A stretch of 64,000 nt of DNA from Desulfonatronum lacustre DSM 10312 (GTDB lineage Bacteria > Desulfobacterota > Desulfovibrionia > Desulfovibrionales > Desulfonatronaceae), in NCBI RefSeq assembly GCF_000519265.1, contig NZ_KI912608.1, forward strand, positions 2,015,213 to 2,079,212. Reading direction: 5' to 3'. The notes under the pieces are model-generated. The model had not been told where the DNA came from. It searched no databases and saw only the letters and a program-made list of their open reading frames with translations. The position numbers and the translations under genes are program-made. Below are positions 52,172 to 60,612 of this stretch, piece by piece; positions within the stretch are counted from its first letter, which is position 1; each line of letters begins with the position of its first letter.

Positions 52172-52948
52172 ATGTTTACCAACGTCAAGAGTCTTGAACC
52201 CGCAAAGCATGGAAATCTTCGCCTTCGAGATACAACGGATTATCTCTTTGCCGCGCAAACCATGATGGCACCGGTTGTCTTTTCCGAGATTGCCGATGTG
52301 GCTCTGGAATACCCTATCACGTTTCCTTCCCGTGACGACCTTCCGCTGCAAGTGCTTCTCGGCTTTGAAAAGGGTCGCAATGCCTACGTCTCCAAAGACG
52401 GGCGCTGGCTCGCCAAATACATTCCACTGCATTTCCAACGCTACCCGTTCGCCTTGGCCAAGCGGGATGCTTTCTCCCCTGATGGGAAACAAGCCTATTC
52501 CGTTGTCTTTGACACGGATGCGCCGCAGATATCTGAAACCGTCGGTAGCCCCTTATTTGCGCCCGACGGCGAGCATAGCCCCATCCTTAGCGACAGGATG
52601 CAGTTACTTGAAAAATTTCAAAAAAGCGAAATAGCCACCCAACGCGCATTGTCGGTCATTTCCGGTTGCGGGTTGCTCAAGCCGTTCGACCTTCGCGTCC
52701 GCACCGCCACCGGCGTTGTGTCCCTGACCGGAATGCGCAGGATCGACGAAGCCATGCTCAACTCCCTTCCTGATCACAATCTTGGTGAATTGCATCGTTC
52801 CAACGCATTAGCCCTGATCTACGCCCACCTGATCTCTCTGCCGAACCTGAAGCGCGGCCCCCTTGCAGGCGAAGCTTCGGGAGTCGCCACGGAAGGGCTT
52901 GCCGGGACCCTGATCATTGGCGACGACGACATGATCCGCTTCACCTAA
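52172..52948 (+). CDS. sapC: SapC-family protein
   Basis: 258 aa. The family pattern is visible: MFTNVKSLEPAKHGNLRLRD, APVVFSEIADVALEYPITFP, LGFEKGRNAYVSKDGRWLAKYIPLHFQRYPFAL, and the late LIYAHLISLPNLKRG. SapC is encoded in the Campylobacter fetus S-layer secretion locus; its biochemical role is unsettled. Here it follows the S-layer-like gene and its terminator and precedes the OGT gene by 13 bp, so it may be cotranscribed with the glycosylation gene. No signal peptide or membrane segment is seen. Confidence 0.88.
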   Translation: MFTNVKSLEPAKHGNLRLRDTTDYLFAAQTMMAPVVFSEIADVALEYPITFPSRDDLPLQVLLGFEKGRNAYVSKDGRWLAKYIPLHFQRYPFALAKRDAFSPDGKQAYSVVFDTDAPQISETVGSPLFAPDGEHSPILSDRMQLLEKFQKSEIATQRALSVISGCGLLKPFDLRVRTATGVVSLTGMRRIDEAMLNSLPDHNLGELHRSNALALIYAHLISLPNLKRGPLAGEASGVATEGLAGTLIIGDDDMIRFT

Positions 52949-52961
52949 CCCCTCGAATATA

Positions 52962-55900
52962 ATGCCTCGAAAGAAATCACACCCCGGCAAGGCTCAAGCA
53001 ACCCATCCCCTGGCCCCCGCATTGGCGGCATTTAATAAAGGCAACCTGGAACAGGCGGAACAGCTTGTCCGGGACATTTTGCGCCAAAAGCCGCAATTTC
53101 CGAAGGCATTGGATATTCTCGGAACCGTGCTGCTGGGGCAAAAACGGAACAAGGAGGCTGTCGCCCCCCTGGAAGAGGCTTGCAGGCTCATTCCCAACGA
53201 TTCCGACGTTTGGGATCATCTCGGTATAGCCTATATGCGGGCCAAGGAGCACGCAAAGGCCGCCCAGGCCTTTGCGAGATGCCTGGAATTGACCCCGGAA
53301 CGCGCATCCGCACTGAACAATGCCGGGTACAATTTACAGCACCTAAAAGACTATAATCAGTCTGAACTACTTATTCGCAAGGCCATTCAACTTAAACCTG
53401 ACTATCCCGAGGCCCATACCAACCTTGCCATTACGTTATCCCGTCTGGGACGACGCAAGGAGGCGGAAGAATTTTTCCAGAAGGCGCTGGTTCTCAATCC
53501 GAATTCCGCGGAAACCTGGAGCAGCCTGGGAACGATGTACAAGGAGCAGGACCAGCCTCAAAAGGCCTTGAAACATTTCAAGAAAGCCGTCGAGCTGGAC
53601 CCAAAACATGCCGGAGCCTGGAACAACCTGGGCGTGTTGCTCAAGGAGGCCGGGAAAGCCACAGAGGCCATCAGATGCTTCAACAAAGCGCTTGATGCCA
53701 AGCCGGACTACGCCAAAGCCCACAACAATCTCGGAGGATCATACAAGGATTTGAACATGCCTGCCAAGGGCATAGAGCATTTCCGCAAGTCCCTGGAACT
53801 TGAACCGGAGTATGTGGAGTCACACTCCAACATGGTGTTCTGCCTCAATTACCTTTCCGAAGTCTCCAGGGAAAAACTTTTTGCCGAGCATTCTGAATAT
53901 AATACCCGACAAGCCTCCCGCGTCCTGCCGCTGCCCGAGGATCTCCAGCGCGACCGCGACGCACAGCGCACGTTGCACCTGGGTTTTGTCTCCGGCGATC
54001 TGCGCAACCATTCCGTGTCGTTCTTTTTGCGCCCGGTACTTGAACACCTGAACCGCGGAAAATTTGAAATCCACTGCTACTACAACAATACCAAATGGGA
54101 CGAAACCACCGACGCTTTCAAGGCACTGTCGGCCGGATGGACGGATTGTAAGGAACTCAGCAGCCAAGAGCTGGCCAATAAAATCAGGCAGGACAACATC
54201 GACATCCTGTTCGATCTCAGCGGTCATACCGGCGGCCAGCAGATGTTGACCTTCGCGGCCAAACCCGCTCCCATCCAGGTGAATTGGATCGGCTACCCCA
54301 ACACTACCGGCCTTGACGCGATGGATTATCGGTTCGTGGACGCCGTCACCGACCCCGTGGATGAAGCGGACAGGTTCCACACGGAAGAGCTTATTCGTCT
54401 GCCCCACGGCTTTTTATGCTACCGCCCGCCCATATCTGAACAGGAACTGCCCGTGGCGGCCTCGCCCTTTACCAGAAACGGACACGTCACCTTTGGATCA
54501 TTCAACAACCTGGCCAAGGTCAGCCCGGAAAACATCAAAATGTGGGCCGGGGTGCTCAATGCCCTGCCCGAGTCCAAATTGCTCCTAAAAAGCCTGTTCG
54601 TGGCCGATGCCAAGGCCTGGACCAATATTGTGGCAAGACTCAGGGACGAAGGCGTTGATCCAAAGCGGGTTGGTATCCTCCAAAGGACACCCTCTCAGAA
54701 GGACCATCTCAGCCTGTACAACCGCGTGGACATAGCCCTGGATACCTTCCCCTATCACGGCACAACCACCACCTGCGAGGCCCTGTTCATGGGCGTGCCG
54801 GTGGTCACACTCGCCGGAGACCGCCATGCTTCCAGAGTCTCCGCCAGCCTGCTTGCACGCATCGGCCTGGATGACCTGGTGGCTGGTTCTTTGGACGAAT
54901 ACGTACGGATCGCCGTGGACCTGGCCAAGGATACAAGTAGGCTTTCCAGGCTGCGCTCTGAAATCCGACCCAGGTTGAACATGAGCCCCCTGCGTGATGA
55001 ACCGGAATTTACCAGAACCGTTGAAAAGGCTCTGCGTAAAATGTGGGAGATATATTGCGCCGGAGAAGAGCCCAGGGTGTTTGAGGTGACTTCGGACAAG
55101 CAGTACGATTTTTCCGGGACCATCCCGATACCTGCTCAACAACCAAGCATTACAGTACCCAGCCCGGAGCAAAAGCCTATGCCCACACCTCGCAACACAT
55201 ACTGGGATATTAAAATTCAGGGCGATATTTCAGTCCGCGTTCCCGGGGACATCAAGCTGATGACCCCCTATGTCCTTCTTGAACAGGAAGACTGGTTCGA
55301 GGACGAAATCCACTTCGTACGCCAACTGATCAAGCCCGGAATGACCTGCCTTGACATCGGGGCCAACCACGGTGTGTACGCCCTGACCATTGCCAAGCTT
55401 TTGCACGGAGAAGGCAAGGTGCTGGCCTTTGAACCGGCCAAGGCCCCCGGCGACATGCTGGAACAGAGCATCCCGCAAAATGGCTTGCAAGATGTGCTTA
55501 CCCTGATCCGCGCCGGAATGTCCGACCACGAGGGCGAGGCCCAACTCAGCATCAGCGCCAACAGCGAACTGAACACCCTCCACGGCGACGGCCCCAAGGA
55601 AACAATCCAGCTTGTGACCCTGGACAGCCTTCTCGAAGGTGATCTTCTCCAACCCAATAAACCCCACAAACCCAATAAACCTAAAGAACCCAAAATCGAT
55701 TTCATCAAACTGGACGCCGAAGGCGAAGAGATCAACGTGCTCAAGGGCGGAGGGAAATTCTTTGCCCAGCACTCGCCTTTGGTGATGTTCGAGATCAAAC
55801 ACGGCAATACGCACAACCACGGCTTGGTCCAGGCGTTCAAAGGCCTGGGTATGGACATCTACAGGCTTATTCCCGGCCTGTGCGCCCTGGTGCCTTTTGA

Positions 55901-57431
55901 CGAAGAAAAGCCCATGGACGGCTACCTGCTCAACCTGTTCGCATGCCGCAAGGACCGGGTACAGACGTTGCGAGAGTCTGGATTTCTCGTTGATGGACCG
56001 GACACCTCAGCAATACGTATTACAAAAAAATGGCAAGACGTGCTGGAATCACGCCCCTATGCCCAGTCTCTTTTCAAAAACTGGAAAGCTGCCGGGATGC
56101 GGAATGACGACCCGTTCTGGGGAAAATACGAGGAAGCCCTTGATTCCTACCTCTCCGGCATGGACCAGACCCTGCCCCCGGCTGAACGCTTAGTCCTGCT
56201 CAACAAAAGCCGGGAGACTTTCGCGGATCTTAGCGCCAAGGGCGACAGCCATGTTGGCACCAGCTTGGGGCTGATACGCGTTCTTTCGGACCTTGGTGAA
56301 CGTCAGGAAGCCGTAAAGTTGACCAGCCAGCTGGTGCAAGCCATGGGCAAAGGGCTGCAAATAACCCTCAATCGTCCCTTCTTACCGCCCATCAATACCT
56401 TTGATGACCGCCAGGTTCAGGGCGATCTGGGCAAATGGCTGCAAGCGGCGATCTTTGAGGCCTTGGAGAAACGTCGGGCTGATTCATCTTTTCATAAACC
56501 TCAAGAGCATACCCAGATACTCAGCCAGCTTCAGAAAAATCCCAATCACAGCATTGAGATGGAGCGAAGGCTTGCTCTTTGTGCTTTAAGGTTTGGCAAG
56601 AAAATTGAGATAAGTGCGGAGAGCGCCCTTTGCCGAGAAACTGAAAGCCACAAAAATGCATGGTTCTGGCAGAAAATGGCAGCAGGCTTGAATGTCGTTC
56701 AAAGGAATGAAAAAGACTTATCAAACATCAAATTGCACATAGGCGGCAAAGAGCCAAAAAACGGGTGGAAAATTCTCAATATTTTGCCCGGAGAAAATGT
56801 AGACTTTGTAGGGGACGTTAAGGATTTGTCACTATTCTCAGACGAATCATGTTCCGAAATATATGCCAGTCATGTTCTTGAACATGTCTCTCAGCGGGAT
56901 ATGGTTAAAACGCTGCAAGGCATACACCGCATCCTGCAACCTGGCGGCAAGTTGATGATCAGTGTTCCGGATCTGGATGTACTTTGCCGACACTTTGTCG
57001 ACCCTAAGCTCAATAGGGAGCAACGCTTTCACATAATGCGCATGATGTTCGGCGGGCAGGTGGACAATTACGATTTTCACTACATCGGTCTGAATTTTGA
57101 GATCCTACAAATGTACCTGCAACAAGCTGCTTTTAAACGAATTGAACGAGTAAAAGAATTTGGGTTATTTAATGATACAAGTTCATTTAAACCCTATGGT
57201 GAACTTATCAGCCTCAATGTTGTAGCTTTAAAATCAGGTATGAATTTAAAAAAACAAGTTTCAGGTAATGACCAAGGTCAGGTCAGGTCAGGTCAGGTCA
57301 GGTCAGGTCAGGTCAGGTCAGGTCAGGTCAGGAGCACTATGGCATTCCACATCATGTCAACTCCGCCTGTAGTGTCTAATAATACGATACACCCTTCCCA
57401 GCAAATAAAACATGTAAAATTTTTAAAATAA
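52962..57431 (+). CDS. TPR - OGT/SPINDLY-like transferase - FkbM - second methyltransferase
   Basis: 1489 aa multidomain protein. Residues ~20-300 are seven or so TPRs. Residues ~335-720 are a GT41 (O-GlcNAc transferase-like) catalytic domain (FVSGDLRNHSVSFFL, LFDLSGHTGGQQML, KPAPIQVNWIGYPNTTGLD, LDTFPYHGTTTTCEALFMGVPVV). Residues ~770-1000 form an FkbM methyltransferase (TCLDIGANHGVYALTIAKLL, DFIKLDAEGEEINVLKGG). A helical stretch (~1020-1230) follows. Residues ~1245-1435 are another methyltransferase (YASHVLEHVSQRDMV, LQPGGKLMISVPDLDVLC). It probably glycosylates Ser/Thr of cytoplasmic targets before export and modifies the sugar. Oddities: a nonamer repeat is translated as NKPHKPNKP at ~898-912, and an 11-copy GGTCA array encodes the start of the tail (~1439-1457). 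Confidence 0.9.
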   Translation: MPRKKSHPGKAQATHPLAPALAAFNKGNLEQAEQLVRDILRQKPQFPKALDILGTVLLGQKRNKEAVAPLEEACRLIPNDSDVWDHLGIAYMRAKEHAKAAQAFARCLELTPERASALNNAGYNLQHLKDYNQSELLIRKAIQLKPDYPEAHTNLAITLSRLGRRKEAEEFFQKALVLNPNSAETWSSLGTMYKEQDQPQKALKHFKKAVELDPKHAGAWNNLGVLLKEAGKATEAIRCFNKALDAKPDYAKAHNNLGGSYKDLNMPAKGIEHFRKSLELEPEYVESHSNMVFCLNYLSEVSREKLFAEHSEYNTRQASRVLPLPEDLQRDRDAQRTLHLGFVSGDLRNHSVSFFLRPVLEHLNRGKFEIHCYYNNTKWDETTDAFKALSAGWTDCKELSSQELANKIRQDNIDILFDLSGHTGGQQMLTFAAKPAPIQVNWIGYPNTTGLDAMDYRFVDAVTDPVDEADRFHTEELIRLPHGFLCYRPPISEQELPVAASPFTRNGHVTFGSFNNLAKVSPENIKMWAGVLNALPESKLLLKSLFVADAKAWTNIVARLRDEGVDPKRVGILQRTPSQKDHLSLYNRVDIALDTFPYHGTTTTCEALFMGVPVVTLAGDRHASRVSASLLARIGLDDLVAGSLDEYVRIAVDLAKDTSRLSRLRSEIRPRLNMSPLRDEPEFTRTVEKALRKMWEIYCAGEEPRVFEVTSDKQYDFSGTIPIPAQQPSITVPSPEQKPMPTPRNTYWDIKIQGDISVRVPGDIKLMTPYVLLEQEDWFEDEIHFVRQLIKPGMTCLDIGANHGVYALTIAKLLHGEGKVLAFEPAKAPGDMLEQSIPQNGLQDVLTLIRAGMSDHEGEAQLSISANSELNTLHGDGPKETIQLVTLDSLLEGDLLQPNKPHKPNKPKEPKIDFIKLDAEGEEINVLKGGGKFFAQHSPLVMFEIKHGNTHNHGLVQAFKGLGMDIYRLIPGLCALVPFDEEKPMDGYLLNLFACRKDRVQTLRESGFLVDGPDTSAIRITKKWQDVLESRPYAQSLFKNWKAAGMRNDDPFWGKYEEALDSYLSGMDQTLPPAERLVLLNKSRETFADLSAKGDSHVGTSLGLIRVLSDLGERQEAVKLTSQLVQAMGKGLQITLNRPFLPPINTFDDRQVQGDLGKWLQAAIFEALEKRRADSSFHKPQEHTQILSQLQKNPNHSIEMERRLALCALRFGKKIEISAESALCRETESHKNAWFWQKMAAGLNVVQRNEKDLSNIKLHIGGKEPKNGWKILNILPGENVDFVGDVKDLSLFSDESCSEIYASHVLEHVSQRDMVKTLQGIHRILQPGGKLMISVPDLDVLCRHFVDPKLNREQRFHIMRMMFGGQVDNYDFHYIGLNFEILQMYLQQAAFKRIERVKEFGLFNDTSSFKPYGELISLNVVALKSGMNLKKQVSGNDQGQVRSGQVRSGQVRSGQVRSTMAFHIMSTPPVVSNNTIHPSQQIKHVKFLK
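55651..55695 (+). repeat. CAA-rich nonamer array inside the FkbM domain coding sequence
   Basis: The same 9-bp motif as in the type I secretion operon (CCCAATAAA/CCCCACAAA units), here 45 bp long and in frame, giving a [N/H]KP tripeptide repeat. It lies in a loop between LDSLLEGDLL and the conserved DFIKLDAEGEE motif. Confidence 0.92.
57276..57330 (+). repeat. Pentanucleotide array GGTCA x11 within a coding region
   Basis: Eleven perfect tandem copies of the 5-bp unit GGTCA near the 3' end of the OGT/methyltransferase gene. Because five is not a multiple of three, any change in copy number shifts the frame. In the present frame it encodes GQVRS repeats followed by a ~33-residue tail. This is a typical contingency-locus structure. 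Confidence 0.95.
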
Positions 57432-57494
57432 TGCTACTCAGGACCGGCGAGCCATGCTCATTTCCCATGATCGAGCACAGAAGAGAATGGGAGA

Positions 57495-57623
57495 GAATGG
57501 TGCCAGGTTTATTTTTCTTGATTTTCAGACCTCCATCGAGTTCGATGACGGCATGATCAAGTTTCAGTAGGGGCGGTCGTCAAGAACGTCTTTCATCTCC
57601 ATCGACGATAAACATACCCCAGC
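57495..57623. repeat. Upstream part of a duplicated segment, copy 1
   Basis: About 129 bp nearly identical to 60485-60612 (shared blocks include GAATGGTGCCAGGTTTATTT and GTAGGGGCGGTCGTCAAGAA). The identity continues into the GTG-start gene that follows, making a duplicated block of about 740 bp. It has no recognised gene. The 5' portion may be remnant coding sequence. Confidence 0.88.
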
Positions 57624-58238
57624 GTGACCCTCACCTATCCCAAAGCTGGCCAGCTCTCAGTGGGCTACGACCCCAAAGAAGACCGCCTGTTCCTGATCTT
57701 TCACATTCAGGACGGCGGCTTTCGTAAGGCTTTTGTATCTAGACGAATACTTGGGGCCTTGCTTGGACACATGAGCGAACAACTCGCATCAAGTCACCCA
57801 ATGGCAGGCTACACGGCCCAAAGAGACGAAATGCTGCAAATGGAGCACGTAGCCTCTGTTTCCGTTCAGAACGTAGAAGCCAAACAGCCTAAACAGCCTG
57901 CGCACCCAAAACAGCCTCAGCAGGCCCTAAAGCCCCAGAAATCCCAGCAGCTGCAACAGGGCGAACAGCTGCCCACCGAATTTCCCGGTGCCTTCTACGT
58001 GACAAGCGTTCAAGTTGAGATGCAACAAGACATGCTGGTTGTTGGCTTCTCAGGGGAATGGCTGAAGGCCGAAAACCAGAAATCAGAACCCATCGCCGCA
58101 TTAGGGCTTGCCCGAGCTGAGGCCCATCGGGTATTGCGGCTGTTACGGGACAAAGCTGATTCCGCTGGCTGGAACCTGGAATGGCCTGCTTTGTGGATGA
58201 AGCCTTTGGAGTATGGGAAGGCTTTGGGGGCGAATTGA
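57624..58238 (+). CDS. Unknown paralogous family, copy A (204 aa)
   Basis: Starts at GTG (the aligned start of both copies). Two alpha/beta-looking halves: KLSVGYDPKEDRLFLIFH-type N-terminal block with FVSRRILGALLGHMSEQLAS, and C-terminal block FYVTSVQVEMQQDMLVVGFS followed by ALGLARAEAHRVLRLLRDKA. A Gln/Pro/Lys-rich linker (QPKQPAHPKQPQQALKPQK) joins them and is the main difference from copy B at 60613. No known family is recognised. It follows the OGT/methyltransferase gene. Confidence 0.75.
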   Translation: MTLTYPKAGQLSVGYDPKEDRLFLIFHIQDGGFRKAFVSRRILGALLGHMSEQLASSHPMAGYTAQRDEMLQMEHVASVSVQNVEAKQPKQPAHPKQPQQALKPQKSQQLQQGEQLPTEFPGAFYVTSVQVEMQQDMLVVGFSGEWLKAENQKSEPIAALGLARAEAHRVLRLLRDKADSAGWNLEWPALWMKPLEYGKALGAN

Positions 58239-58329
58239 AGGTTTTAACCGCAAATACGCTACATCGGGCAAACTGCGGCGGGTACTGAGGTTTGGAAACC
58301 GGTCAAGCCATAGTACCCGCACCAATCCT

Positions 58330-59874
58330 ATGACCTTCCGCCAAGAAGCCCTTCGATTTGCCTCCAAAGCCGACTTTCCCGGCTTCCTCACGATCTGCGA
58401 CAAAGCCATTGCCGAACACGCCAACGATCCCGACCAGCTTCTGGACATCGGCGCATTGCTGCTACACTTTGGCTTTCTGACCAAGGCCAGGCAGTGCTTT
58501 GAACAGGTACGCGCCATCGCTCCCAATGATCTACGCCCGGTTGTGAATCTGGCCAATATTGCCAGGGAAGCCGGGGAGCATGCCCAAGCCAGCAGGCTTT
58601 ACCAATCCCTTCTGAAAGCCTTACCGGACAATCCTGTAATTCGGCGTAATGCCCTGGTCAGCCAGGAATACGATCCTTCCGTTTCAGATGTCCAACGGCT
58701 GCAAGCCGCCAAGCAGTGGGGAGAATGGGCAATAGGGCGTGCTGGTGGGCTTCGTCCGAGACCAACCATGCAGCCGTTGAAGAATCGGCCTTTGCGCGTG
58801 GGCTACGTTTCCGCTGACTTCTGCCAGCACACCGTGGGGCTGTTCGTGAAGGACGTGCTCAAAAGGCACGATCCGCAACGCATCACGGCATTTGCCTACA
58901 GTGCCGGACAGGTGGATGACTGGGTAACCAAACAGATTCGGAACGTGACTCAGTTCCGGGACGTGACCAAGCTTGATGATCAAAAACTGGCTGATTTGAT
59001 CAGGCAGGACGCAATCGATGTGCTGGTGGACCTTTCCGGGCATACGGCAGGTTCACGGCTCACCACATTCGCCCATCGTCCGGCACCGGTGATGGTCAGC
59101 TGGCTGGGCTACTTCGCCACCACCGGCCTTTCCTGCATGGACGCGGTATTGCTGGACCCATGGCATGCTCCGCAAGGCATGGAGCAGAACTTTGTGGAGC
59201 GAATTATCCATTTGCCCAATGGCCGATTCTGCTATCAGCCGGTGTCCTTTGCCCCGGAAGTTGCCCCTTTGCCCTGCTTGTCTAAGGGCTATGTCACCTT
59301 CGACAGCTTCAACAATACGGCCAAATACAACCCTGACGTGTTCAGGCTTTGGGCTGATATCCTTCTGTTTGCTCCAAATTCGCGGTTGGTGCTGAAATGG
59401 CGCACCTTCCATGACGATGCCTTGCGAAATTCGGTTCTCGGCTTCTTTGAGCAGCAAGGCGTTGATCCAGGCCGAATCGAACTACGAGGACCATCCTTTC
59501 ATGCCGACATGCTCGCCCAATACGCGGATATCGATATTGCCCTGGACCCGTTCCCGTTCAATGGTGGCTTGACCAGTTGTGAAGCCCTTTGGATGGGCGT
59601 GCCTGTGGTGACCTGGCCCCAGAGCCGGGTTGTGGGACGGCAGACATTTGCCTTTCTTTCGGCCATTGGATTATCTGAACTTGCCGCTGATACCACTGAG
59701 GATTATGTCAGGATCGCCGTGGACCTGGCCAATAACCATAACCGGCTGAATACGTTGCGAACCACTATGCGGGAAAGAATGAAAGCCTCGCCCTTGATGG
59801 ACCTGCAAGGCTTTACCCGCCAGCTGGAACAGACGTTAATTGGCCTGTACAGGGAAATTCAGACCAAGCAGTAA
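58330..59874 (+). CDS. TPR - OGT/SPINDLY-like glycosyltransferase, second copy
   Basis: 514 aa from MTFRQEALRFASKADF. A short TPR-like N-terminus (~1-130) precedes a GT41 catalytic domain with RVGYVSADFCQHTVGLFVKDVL, VLVDLSGHTAGSRLTTF, PAPVMVSWLGYFATTGLSCMD, VTFDSFNNTAKYNPDV, LVLKWRTF (the sugar-nucleotide lysine) and ALDPFPFNGGLTSCEALWMGVPVV. Unlike the first copy it is not fused to methyltransferases. A separate methyltransferase gene follows nine bases later. Targets are unknown; surface or flagellar proteins are plausible. Confidence 0.9.
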   Translation: MTFRQEALRFASKADFPGFLTICDKAIAEHANDPDQLLDIGALLLHFGFLTKARQCFEQVRAIAPNDLRPVVNLANIAREAGEHAQASRLYQSLLKALPDNPVIRRNALVSQEYDPSVSDVQRLQAAKQWGEWAIGRAGGLRPRPTMQPLKNRPLRVGYVSADFCQHTVGLFVKDVLKRHDPQRITAFAYSAGQVDDWVTKQIRNVTQFRDVTKLDDQKLADLIRQDAIDVLVDLSGHTAGSRLTTFAHRPAPVMVSWLGYFATTGLSCMDAVLLDPWHAPQGMEQNFVERIIHLPNGRFCYQPVSFAPEVAPLPCLSKGYVTFDSFNNTAKYNPDVFRLWADILLFAPNSRLVLKWRTFHDDALRNSVLGFFEQQGVDPGRIELRGPSFHADMLAQYADIDIALDPFPFNGGLTSCEALWMGVPVVTWPQSRVVGRQTFAFLSAIGLSELAADTTEDYVRIAVDLANNHNRLNTLRTTMRERMKASPLMDLQGFTRQLEQTLIGLYREIQTKQ

Positions 59875-59883
59875 AAGCCCGCT

Positions 59884-60510
59884 ATGCCACTCAAAACCGT
59901 TCTTCACGTCGGTCCGGGCCATCCCAAATCCGGCGCAAAGTTACCCTTGGGCTTTCAAGCCGAGACATGGCAGGAAATCCGCCTGGACATCGACCCGGCC
60001 AACCAGCCGGACATCATTGGTTCCATGCAGGACATGCACGCCGTGGCCGACGCTTCAATGGATGCGGTGTACTCCGCCCACAACATCGAACACGTCCACG
60101 CCTTCGAAGTTCCCCATGTACTCCAGGAATTCCTGCGCGTGCTCAAGCCGGAAGGGTTTCTTGTGATCACCTGCCCTGACCTGCAAGCCGTCTGTGCCCT
60201 TGTTGCCCAGGACAAACTGACCGACCCTGCGTATCACTCTCCCGCCGGTCCGATCACGCCCTTGGACATCCTCTACGGCCACGGCCCAGCCCTGGCTGCC
60301 GGTCACCACTACATGGCCCACAAATGCGGCTTCACCCTCAAGTCCCTTACCCAGGCCCTGCAAGACGCCGGTTTCCAGACCATGGCCGGTAAACGCCGCC
60401 AGCAAGCGTTTTCTTTGTGGATGATCGCCTGCAAGTCGGTGATGGATGAGGCAGATATACGAAGGTTGGCCGGAGAGGGTGAAAGAATGGTGCCAGGTTT
60501 ATTTTCTTGA
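59884..60510 (+). CDS. SAM-dependent methyltransferase
   Basis: 208 aa. Class I fold: TVLHVGPGHPKSGAKLP (SAM loop), IRLDIDPANQPDII, MDAVYSAHNIEHVHAFEVPHVL, and LKPEGFLVITCPDLQAVCALV. These resemble the C-terminal methyltransferase of the 1489-aa protein (VPDLDVLCRHFV). The last residues RMVPGLFS come from the start of the duplicated segment, so the original C-terminus may have been replaced. It probably modifies the sugar or peptide handled by the OGT encoded just upstream. Confidence 0.88.
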   Translation: MPLKTVLHVGPGHPKSGAKLPLGFQAETWQEIRLDIDPANQPDIIGSMQDMHAVADASMDAVYSAHNIEHVHAFEVPHVLQEFLRVLKPEGFLVITCPDLQAVCALVAQDKLTDPAYHSPAGPITPLDILYGHGPALAAGHHYMAHKCGFTLKSLTQALQDAGFQTMAGKRRQQAFSLWMIACKSVMDEADIRRLAGEGERMVPGLFS

Positions 60511-60612
60511 TTTTCAGACCTCCATTGAGTTCGATGACGACATGATCAAGTTTCAGTAGGGGCGGTCGTCAAGAACGTCTTTCATCTCCATCGACGGGAA
60601 ACATACCCCAGC
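60485..60612. repeat. Upstream part of a duplicated segment, copy 2
   Basis: Counterpart of 57495-57623, differing by a 1-base deletion in a T run and a few substitutions. It overlaps the 3' end of the methyltransferase gene and leads into copy B of the unknown family. Confidence 0.88.

Noticed and set aside
57495..57560. Possible small reading frames in the duplicated upstream segment
   Set aside because: A one-base difference between the copies breaks the frames on both strands, so coding constraint is not supported.
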